NCBI RefSeq assembly: GCF_008693065.1
Contig: NZ_VXKH01000004.1
Span: forward strand, 1-64,000
Length of the DNA stretch: 64,000 bases
Direction: 5' to 3'
Source: Corynebacterium tuscaniense
GTDB taxonomy: Bacteria > Actinomycetota > Actinomycetes > Mycobacteriales > Mycobacteriaceae
A program made the position numbers and the translations under genes. The first letter of the stretch is position 1. Every line of letters begins with the position of its first letter. Below the pieces are notes generated by a model. It did not search any database. It saw only the letters and a list, made by a program, of their open reading frames with translations, and was not told the DNA's origin. Below are positions 58,742 through 64,000 of the stretch, piece by piece.

Positions 58742-59808
58742 AGCCAGTGGTTCTTACGGAACCACCAGTACATGGCCGCCATGCTGCCCAGCATGACGAG
58801 CAGAACAACGGGGTAAGCGTAGTGCCATCCCAGTTCCGGCATGTATTCAAAGTTCATGCCATAAATACCCGCAATCATCGTAGGCAGTGCCGCCATACCA
58901 ACCACTGCAGAAATCGTGCGCATGTCAGTGTTCTGCTGCATAGACACCTTGGCCACAGAAGCATCCAAGAGGGAAGACAACCGTTCATCAAAACCTGACA
59001 CGGTATCGGTGACAATCATCGCGTTGTCCTGAACGTCACGCAGATAAGAGCGCAGTTCCTTGCTCAAGATATCATTGTGCAAGGAGAGCCCTGAACGTAG
59101 TGCTGGACCAAACGGGTCGATGGCGTGGCGCATTTCTAAAATCTCACGCTTGTACATATAAATCTTGTCGATGTTAATTTGCCGGCGTGGTGTAAACACC
59201 TCATTTTCTAGCTCATCGACATCTTCGCTCAGATAGGTGGTCACCCGAGCGTAATTCTCCACAATGTGGTCAGTGACTTTCCAGGCAACAGCCGCCGGGC
59301 CGAGGGAAGAAATCTCCGGGTCCTCAACCAACTCGCGGGTCAGATTGGGCAGCTCCGCATCATGGCGAATGGTGATCACGAAATTGCTACCAATGAGTAT
59401 CTGCACCTCACCGGTAGAAATGATCTCGCGGAGGTCCGTCACCTCAGAATCATCACGGTATTCCACCGTGCGCACGACAATGAACAGTTGGTCCCCGTAG
59501 CGTTCAACTTTGGGGCGCTGGTGAGCCGTCACCGCGTCCTCCACGATCAGTTCGTGGATGCCAAACTGTTCAGCTACCTGCTCCATCTGCTCCACGCTGG
59601 GCTCTTTGAGAGAAAGCCACACATAGGCATTATCCGCTCCTTGCACGCGCTGCATAGCAGTGGAAAATTGGTACGTACCCGGTTGGTTCACCCCATCAAC
59701 GAAGACGCGGCAGAAATCCACAGACCGTTCTACGGGGACAGGTAGGGGCCGCCGGTCACGGTGAGCTGACGCCTTCCTGTTACGCGGCAACGGAATCTTG
59801 GGCGGCAT
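58738..59808 (-). CDS. corA: CorA-family magnesium/cobalt transporter
   Basis: There are 356 residues from the ATG at 59806-59808 with AAGGGGG upstream; a longer frame to 59904 is rejected. A large cytoplasmic N-terminal funnel with long helices is followed by two C-terminal membrane helices joined by the diagnostic IYGMNFEYMPE loop (GMN motif). The last residues MYWWFRKNHWL are basic, as in CorA. It imports Mg2+. It is convergent with the thioesterase gene. Confidence 0.93.
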   Translation of the reverse strand: MPPKIPLPRNRKASAHRDRRPLPVPVERSVDFCRVFVDGVNQPGTYQFSTAMQRVQGADNAYVWLSLKEPSVEQMEQVAEQFGIHELIVEDAVTAHQRPKVERYGDQLFIVVRTVEYRDDSEVTDLREIISTGEVQILIGSNFVITIRHDAELPNLTRELVEDPEISSLGPAAVAWKVTDHIVENYARVTTYLSEDVDELENEVFTPRRQINIDKIYMYKREILEMRHAIDPFGPALRSGLSLHNDILSKELRSYLRDVQDNAMIVTDTVSGFDERLSSLLDASVAKVSMQQNTDMRTISAVVGMAALPTMIAGIYGMNFEYMPELGWHYAYPVVLLVMLGSMAAMYWWFRKNHWL

Positions 59809-59892
59809 AGCGGGACCCCCTTTTCCTCTTGGGTCGTGATGGGTGGTGGGCAAAAACTTTTGGGGCGCAAGCGATACTACGCCCGATAACCG

Positions 59893-59935
59893 AAAAATCT
59901 CCACCCCGCTTCATATGCGAAAGGGGAGTGGAGAT
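59893..59935 (-). terminator. Intrinsic terminator after ndh
   Basis: On the minus strand ATCTCCACTCCCC pairs with a GGGGTGGAGAT arm (one bulged base) and TTTTT follows at the foot of the stem. It lies between the ndh stop and the corA start on the same strand. Confidence 0.8.
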
Positions 59936-59961
59936 CAGCTGGTTGCTAATTCGATGAGGTT

Positions 59962-61362
59962 TTAATTCTCACCCTTGGTGTCGCGGATCTCTGCGAACTC
60001 ATCGGCATCATCCCCAACCTGCTTTTCCAACTTCAGCAGGCCGGTACGTGCGTGCATGTGCTGAAGCGTGGACACCAAGTTGTATCGCTTCGGTGACAGG
60101 GCGTTGAGTGTCCACGTAAACATGGACACAATGCGGTTGCGCTTGGACACTAGGAAGGATACGTGGACCAGCAGCCACATGATCCAGCCCATGAACCCGG
60201 CGATTTCAACCTTGCCCATCTTCACCACAGCATGGAAACGGGACACGATGGCCATGGAACCCTTGTCAAAGTACTCAAATGCCTTTCGCTGGTCTGGCGC
60301 TTGGTTCTCCTCCACGCCGGCTTTAATAGCCTTCGCTGCGTACTCGCCGGACTGGATAGCCACCTGTGCTAGACCCGGCAGGCGGTCGAGGTTCATCATG
60401 TCGCCGACAACAAAGACGTTGCGGTGCTCCCCGACAGAGAGGTCCTTGTTCACAGGGACCTTGCCAGCACGGTCGACTTCGAGACCAGCCTGCTCTGCAA
60501 CCATCTTGCCCAGTGGGGAAGCGGCCACACCAGCGGACCAGATCTTGGTGTAAGACTCAATCGTGGTTTCTTCGTCGGTAGTCATGTCCTTGTAGGTCAC
60601 CGACTTCTCATCAAGGTTGGTCACCAAGGAGTTCAGGTACACGGTGACACCCAGGCGTTCGAGCTCACGCTGAGCCTTCTTGCCCAGACGCTTACCAAAC
60701 GGCGGAAGGACCTGCGGAGCGCCGTCAAGAAGCACGATCTTGGCACTCGCCGGGCGGAAGTTGGAGTATTCATTGCGGAAGCTGCGGTGAGCTAACTCCG
60801 CCACCTGGCCGGCAAGCTCGACACCAGTCGGACCAGCACCAACGATGACGAAGGTGAGTAGGCGCTCGCGCTCGGCTGGGTCCTCAGTGACTTCAGCACG
60901 CTCAAAGGCAGAAACCAGGCGGGCACGAATCTCCAGAGCATGGTCAATGGTCTTCAAACCAGGAGCGAACTCAGCAAAATGATCATTACCAAAGTAGGAC
61001 TGTCCAGCGCCGGCAGCAACAATGAGGGAGTCGTACTCATAGACACGGGTGACATCGCCTTCGGTGAAAGTGACGGTCTTGTCGTCCAGGTTGATGTCAG
61101 TAACATCTCCTCGCACAACGTCGGTGTTCTTCTGCTTGCCAAGGATCTGGCGGGTGGAGGTTGCAATCTCACCACTGCCGAGGATGCCGGTGGCTACCTG
61201 GTATAGGAGGGGCGGGAAGAGGTGAAAGTTCGTGCGGCTAATCAGCGTCACATCCACATCGGCGCCGTCCAGTTCGCGTGCGGCAAACAGCCCACCGAAA
61301 CCCGAGCCAATAATGACAACGTGGTGGCGGTTTCCGGCTGGACGGTACGGTTTGTTGGACAT
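59962..61362 (-). CDS. ndh: Type II NADH dehydrogenase
   Basis: There are 466 residues. It oxidises NADH to reduce menaquinone without pumping protons, at the inner face of the membrane. FAD-binding GSGFGGLFAAREL is near the N-terminus, and a second GAGPTGVELAGQVAE motif binds NADH. NVFVVGDMMNLDRLPGLAQVA is the FAD-binding Asp region (in part FVVGDMMN). Hydrophobic helices near the C-terminus (GFMGWIMWLLVHVSFLV) serve as membrane anchor. AAAGGAG lies upstream. Corynebacteria lack complex I, so this is the main NADH entry. Confidence 0.96.
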   Translation of the reverse strand: MSNKPYRPAGNRHHVVIIGSGFGGLFAARELDGADVDVTLISRTNFHLFPPLLYQVATGILGSGEIATSTRQILGKQKNTDVVRGDVTDINLDDKTVTFTEGDVTRVYEYDSLIVAAGAGQSYFGNDHFAEFAPGLKTIDHALEIRARLVSAFERAEVTEDPAERERLLTFVIVGAGPTGVELAGQVAELAHRSFRNEYSNFRPASAKIVLLDGAPQVLPPFGKRLGKKAQRELERLGVTVYLNSLVTNLDEKSVTYKDMTTDEETTIESYTKIWSAGVAASPLGKMVAEQAGLEVDRAGKVPVNKDLSVGEHRNVFVVGDMMNLDRLPGLAQVAIQSGEYAAKAIKAGVEENQAPDQRKAFEYFDKGSMAIVSRFHAVVKMGKVEIAGFMGWIMWLLVHVSFLVSKRNRIVSMFTWTLNALSPKRYNLVSTLQHMHARTGLLKLEKQVGDDADEFAEIRDTKGEN

Positions 61363-61529
61363 GTAAAAACTCCTTTAAGTTTTCTTTTTGAGCGCGTAGC
61401 TTTTTTCGAGCCTGTTTTAGCCTGGGTAAAGCCTATAGGCAGATCCGCCATGTGATCATACGCGCGTTTGTTTTGTGGGCACGCCGTGGCTCCGCATTTG
61501 GGGCATCCCAAAGGTCTATCCTGAACCAC

Positions 61530-62849
61530 GTGCCCACTCATTCCGCTTATTCTGCTCATCTGGATTCCCTGGACGCCGAACGTTGGCCGTCCCTCGTGTA
61601 TATCCCTTCAGCTGCAGGAATGCGCCTCCGCGCCCGACTAGCGGAGGCAAGGTTTGCTAAACACTGCACCCACGCAAACCTCGAAGTGTCACTGGGCAGA
61701 GACCATGACTTGGTGGTGGATCATGCACAACTTTTTGAACGTATTGCCGTGCGAGGTTGGGTGGGTCTCGCCGAGGGGTATATGGCAGGAGAGTGGCATA
61801 CGGATACCCCCTCGGACCTAGTGAGGGTAATCCGAGGCCTGCTTGCCTCTGGGTATTCCCCGAAAACACCGCACATTAAGGACAATCCGCAACTTGTCGG
61901 AGGAGAGGTCCCACCGGAACTCGTCACACGATATGCGGGGGATGGCATGAGTGCTTTCGCCGGCCATTTCGCTACCGGCGTTCCCACGACGGAGCGCATG
62001 AGCCGAAAGTCTTTCGTGCCAGCGGCCGGGCGTGGCAAGGAGCCCACGAACTACTTCGTGGCCACAACACATTTCGCATCGCCACTGGAAACAATGAAGC
62101 ATGACCTCGGTGATGCCCAGTCGCGGAGCGTGAGCATGCTTCTCGACGAAGCCGGGGTGCGCGCCGGCACTCAAGTCGCCGAAATCCCGTGTTCAGGTGG
62201 TGCTGTAACAATCGCTGCAGCTTCGCGCCGCGCAACTGTCGATGCGCTGGTGACCGACCCGGCGGTCGTCCGAACGCTGCGTGAGCGCCTGACGCTCGCT
62301 GGGGTAGCGGATTCCGTGCATATTAGCGTGGTGGAAGATCTGTCCCTCGCGTTGATGCATCGTGCGGGACGTTACGACGCAATCGTGTGTGTAGAGAATA
62401 TAGAAACCTTGCCTAAGCCACACCAACGGGCACGCCTACAACTGATCGACGCATTGCTGGCAAAGAATGGCAGGGCAGTAATCCAAAGCGTGACCGCCAC
62501 GGAGAAGTTCTCGAAGCCCGCCCGGGATGCCATCGAATCCTTACGCGCCTACATCTGGCCATCGCTGGACTACAGCGATTCTGACGAGCTGAGGAAGGTC
62601 GCGGATAAATACACCGGTTTGCGCGTGATTAGTGAGACGCATGCACCGGACCATCTAGCGTTGTCACTCAAGCATCAGCTGACCACGTTCCAAGGCCAAC
62701 TGCGCGAAGCAGCGGCTGACGGCTTTGACGTGGTTTACCGGCGCCTGTGGGTCTGGCAGCTAGCTCTGCGCCAGGCAATGGCTGAATTAGGGATGCTCGA
62801 CGTTGTTCAGTACACACTCACACACCGGAACAGGCGGGGAGTGCGCTAA
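61530..62849 (+). CDS. Cyclopropane-fatty-acid-synthase-like methyltransferase, degenerate
   Basis: There are 439 residues from GTG 61530. TATCCT lies 8 bases before it, so the message is probably leaderless; the frame is open from 61452. The N-terminal part VGLAEGYMAGEWHT is the CFA-synthase N-terminal signature. In the methyltransferase domain the usual HYDxGN substrate motif is replaced by KHDLGDAQSRSVSML, and the SAM loop VAEIPCSGGAVTIAA lacks the usual GxGxG. The later YIWPSLDYSDSDEL matches the family's FP...P segment only loosely. It may still act on membrane lipid, or have lost methylation. It is divergent from ndh. Confidence 0.7.
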   Translation: MPTHSAYSAHLDSLDAERWPSLVYIPSAAGMRLRARLAEARFAKHCTHANLEVSLGRDHDLVVDHAQLFERIAVRGWVGLAEGYMAGEWHTDTPSDLVRVIRGLLASGYSPKTPHIKDNPQLVGGEVPPELVTRYAGDGMSAFAGHFATGVPTTERMSRKSFVPAAGRGKEPTNYFVATTHFASPLETMKHDLGDAQSRSVSMLLDEAGVRAGTQVAEIPCSGGAVTIAAASRRATVDALVTDPAVVRTLRERLTLAGVADSVHISVVEDLSLALMHRAGRYDAIVCVENIETLPKPHQRARLQLIDALLAKNGRAVIQSVTATEKFSKPARDAIESLRAYIWPSLDYSDSDELRKVADKYTGLRVISETHAPDHLALSLKHQLTTFQGQLREAAADGFDVVYRRLWVWQLALRQAMAELGMLDVVQYTLTHRNRRGVR

Positions 62850-62888
62850 TAGCTCGCCTTAAGAATTAAGAAACCTTCCCCAAGCCCT

Positions 62889-62916
62889 ACTTGACATAAT
62901 GTACATTATCGGACAA
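62889..62916 (-). other. dif: Candidate dif site (XerC/XerD recombination site)
   Basis: On the minus strand the 28 bases split into an 11-base XerC-type arm TTGTCCGATAA, a 6-base centre TGTACA and an 11-base XerD-type arm TTATGTCAAGT. The E. coli dif arms and centre, from memory, are GGTGCGCATAA, TGTATA and TTATGTTAAAT: 9 of 11 match in the XerD arm, 5 of 6 in the centre and 5 of 11 in the XerC arm. An inner palindrome ATAATGTACATTAT (62896-62909) is also present, and CCTTCCCC/GGGGAAGG arms (62874-62881, 62919-62926) flank the site. It lies in the gap between two convergent genes. Confidence 0.6.
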
Positions 62917-62944
62917 AAGGGGAAGGAATGGCGTCTATCCTTGT

Positions 62945-63682
62945 TTAATCCTTCTTCACCAGGTTGAGGCGAATGTTGATCTCGCCCTCCTCGGCAATCT
63001 TGGCCGCGACGAAGTCTGGTGTCTCCACACCGTAATCAAGGCGATCAAACGGAATGTCCGCATGCACGATGACGTGGTCACCGGTGCGTAACACTGTGAA
63101 GTCCTGGGTCACTTCATTGGTGGTTCCGCGAATAGTCAGATCACCTGTCAGCGTTACCGTGCCCGTCGTGCCATCCTCCGGCAAGGCGGAAACGTCAGCC
63201 GGCTGCGTCAGGACGAAATGCGCTTCTGGATACTTCTCTGTGTGAAGGATCTTCCTGCGCACATTAACGTCACGGCGGTCACGGTCCGTGACGATATTAG
63301 TCATATCCACGGTCACCTCGCCAGCAGTCAAAGTGCCCGACTCAATGGTCATTTCACCGCTAACAGCCGTTGTGGAGCCTGATGTGGTGCGCGCATCACC
63401 CGGCAGCAATTCATCGAACGTGAAACCGGCCGAGGTGTAGTTCTTACCCTGGCGGCTGAGCACCTCCCACGTGCCGTCCATATCCGTCGTTGCCGGCTTA
63501 GCGCCAGCCGTGTCGATGGGCTCGGTCTTAATGCCAGGCGTGGCCATCAATGCCATCACCAAAGGAATGATGGCAAGCAACGCGAGGATGGTTACGGCAA
63601 TGACGCCGCCAATGATAATCGGCTTGTTGTTGCGTTGTTTCTTTTCGCGTATAGCCTCGCCATCACGCTCAATATCGCTCAT
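62945..63682 (-). CDS. Membrane-anchored YceI-family protein
   Basis: There are 245 residues: a charged cytoplasmic start, one membrane helix (IIIGGVIAVTILALLAIIPLVMAL, in part, residues about 22-46), then a YceI lipocalin-like beta barrel (MDGTWEVL at the start, FDVMTNI-type strand seen as VTVDMTNIVTDRDRRDVNVR, and FVLTQPADVSAL). YceI proteins bind isoprenoid or other amphipathic lipids in the envelope. The long-chain polyprenyl ligand is inferred. The gene lies 13 bases after the truncated gene at the edge and may form an operon with it. Confidence 0.85.
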   Translation of the reverse strand: MSDIERDGEAIREKKQRNNKPIIIGGVIAVTILALLAIIPLVMALMATPGIKTEPIDTAGAKPATTDMDGTWEVLSRQGKNYTSAGFTFDELLPGDARTTSGSTTAVSGEMTIESGTLTAGEVTVDMTNIVTDRDRRDVNVRRKILHTEKYPEAHFVLTQPADVSALPEDGTTGTVTLTGDLTIRGTTNEVTQDFTVLRTGDHVIVHADIPFDRLDYGVETPDFVAAKIAEEGEINIRLNLVKKD

Positions 63683-63695
63683 GCTCGCACCTTCC

Positions 63696-63998
63696 TTAAC
63701 GGATCTGTTCTAGCTTCTTAGCCATGGTAACCAGCTCAGTGCATAACGACTCAATCTCCTCAGCATCCGCACCCTCCTTGGCTGCCGTGGCAATGTCTTC
63801 AGCTGCGCACCTCAGCTCAAAGAGACGGTCACGAATACTCTCCGCGCGTTGCGCACCAACCTCGTCGCTCTCAAACGCTTCCAGGGTGTTTCTCGTTCGC
63901 GCCGGAATCCCTCGGCGTGCCTCATAGGCACGCTGCTTACAGGAGTCGCCGCAATATTTTCTGCGACGACCACGGCCTAGTGTTTGTTCAAAGGGCCG
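63696..63998 (-). CDS. C-terminal part of a small Cys-motif protein (5' end outside window)
   Basis: The minus-strand frame is open from the window edge to a TAA at 63696-63698, 100 residues. It starts with RGRRRKYCGDSCKQRAYEARR, a Cys-x3-Cys zinc-knuckle-like motif (YC.DSC.QRAY.ARR) common in small actinobacterial proteins. A helical, Glu/Ala-rich remainder (ESIRDRLFELRCAAEDIATA, TELVTMAKKLEQIR) follows. The short length and motif suggest a nucleic-acid or protein-binding role, but no family function is known to me. It lies immediately upstream of yceI on the same strand. Confidence 0.6.
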   Translation of the reverse strand, partial: RPFEQTLGRGRRRKYCGDSCKQRAYEARRGIPARTRNTLEAFESDEVGAQRAESIRDRLFELRCAAEDIATAAKEGADAEEIESLCTELVTMAKKLEQIR

Positions 63999-64000
63999 AC

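Noticed and set aside
62874-62926. CCTTCCCC/GGGGAAGG arms as a simple transcription terminator of the CFA-like gene
   Set aside because: The loop is 37 bases, the arm is not followed by a T-tract, and the enclosed sequence is better explained as a dif site; a terminator role is not excluded.

Overview
The window is a stretch of a Corynebacterium-type actinobacterial chromosome. The evidence is GC-rich coding DNA, many promoters of the leaderless type with a TANNNT -10 box, and gene blocks typical of this lineage: pheST-argCJBDFRGH, the SteA/SteB pair, xerD-parA-scpA-scpB-rluB-cmk-der, secA2, the OdhI/GarA regulator followed by two MerR regulators and a DUF151 protein, and gnd next to paired CBS-domain proteins. 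The species cannot be fixed from the sequence alone.

Layout. Bases 1-1.7 kb hold the end of a proline-rich protein, a terminator and a small accessory patch (a membrane ORF and a possible NERD-type ORF). A decayed copy of the start of the next gene, an rRNA methyltransferase, lies on the far side of this patch. From 1.7 to 4.2 kb are that methyltransferase, an MFS exporter and an orphan ribbon-helix-helix antitoxin. From 4.2 to 16.5 kb are pheST and a complete arginine biosynthesis cluster with its own repressor gene argR. From 16.6 to 20.3 kb is an envelope module: a periplasmic-binding-like membrane protein, a lipoprotein joining a binding domain to a VWA domain, an XpaC-like membrane protein, and a Trm112-like protein. 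From 20.3 to 29.5 kb are tyrS, a helical repeat protein, a HAD phosphatase, tlyA, nadK, recN and the SteA/SteB cytokinesis pair. From 29.5 to 37.7 kb are a Nudix hydrolase, the chromosome segregation and ribosome maturation block (xerD, parA, scpAB, rluB, cmk, der) and an esterase. From 37.6 to 45.2 kb are a methyltransferase, a second esterase made as a lipoprotein, a large coiled-coil surface protein, a Kef/CPA2 antiporter, an MFS transporter and tRNA-Pro(GGG). From 45.2 to 50.4 kb are secA2, odhI/garA, ftsR, the DUF151 protein and a second MerR gene. From 50.5 to 64 kb most genes lie on the minus strand: a VWA protein, a conserved protein often labelled a DNA glycosylase, two CNNM/CBS proteins, a DEAD-box helicase, gnd, corA, ndh and yceI. 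A thioesterase and a CFA-synthase-like methyltransferase are on the plus strand there.

The most notable non-coding element is a 28-bp sequence at 62889-62916 with the arms and 6-bp core of a XerC/XerD dif site. Genes shift from mostly plus to mostly minus in the last quarter of the window, which fits an approach to the replication terminus, although only about 1 kb lies beyond the site. xerD itself is at 30.2 kb.

Functionally the window is mostly housekeeping: translation (pheST, tyrS, tlyA, rluB, der), arginine synthesis, chromosome segregation and division (xerD, parA, scpAB, SteAB, ftsR), central-carbon control (odhI, gnd, ndh) and envelope functions. The least understood parts are the 16.6-20 kb VWA module and its architectural relative at 50.5-52 kb, the 0.3-1.7 kb accessory patch, and the inverted repeat that encloses the start of the DEAD-box helicase gene.
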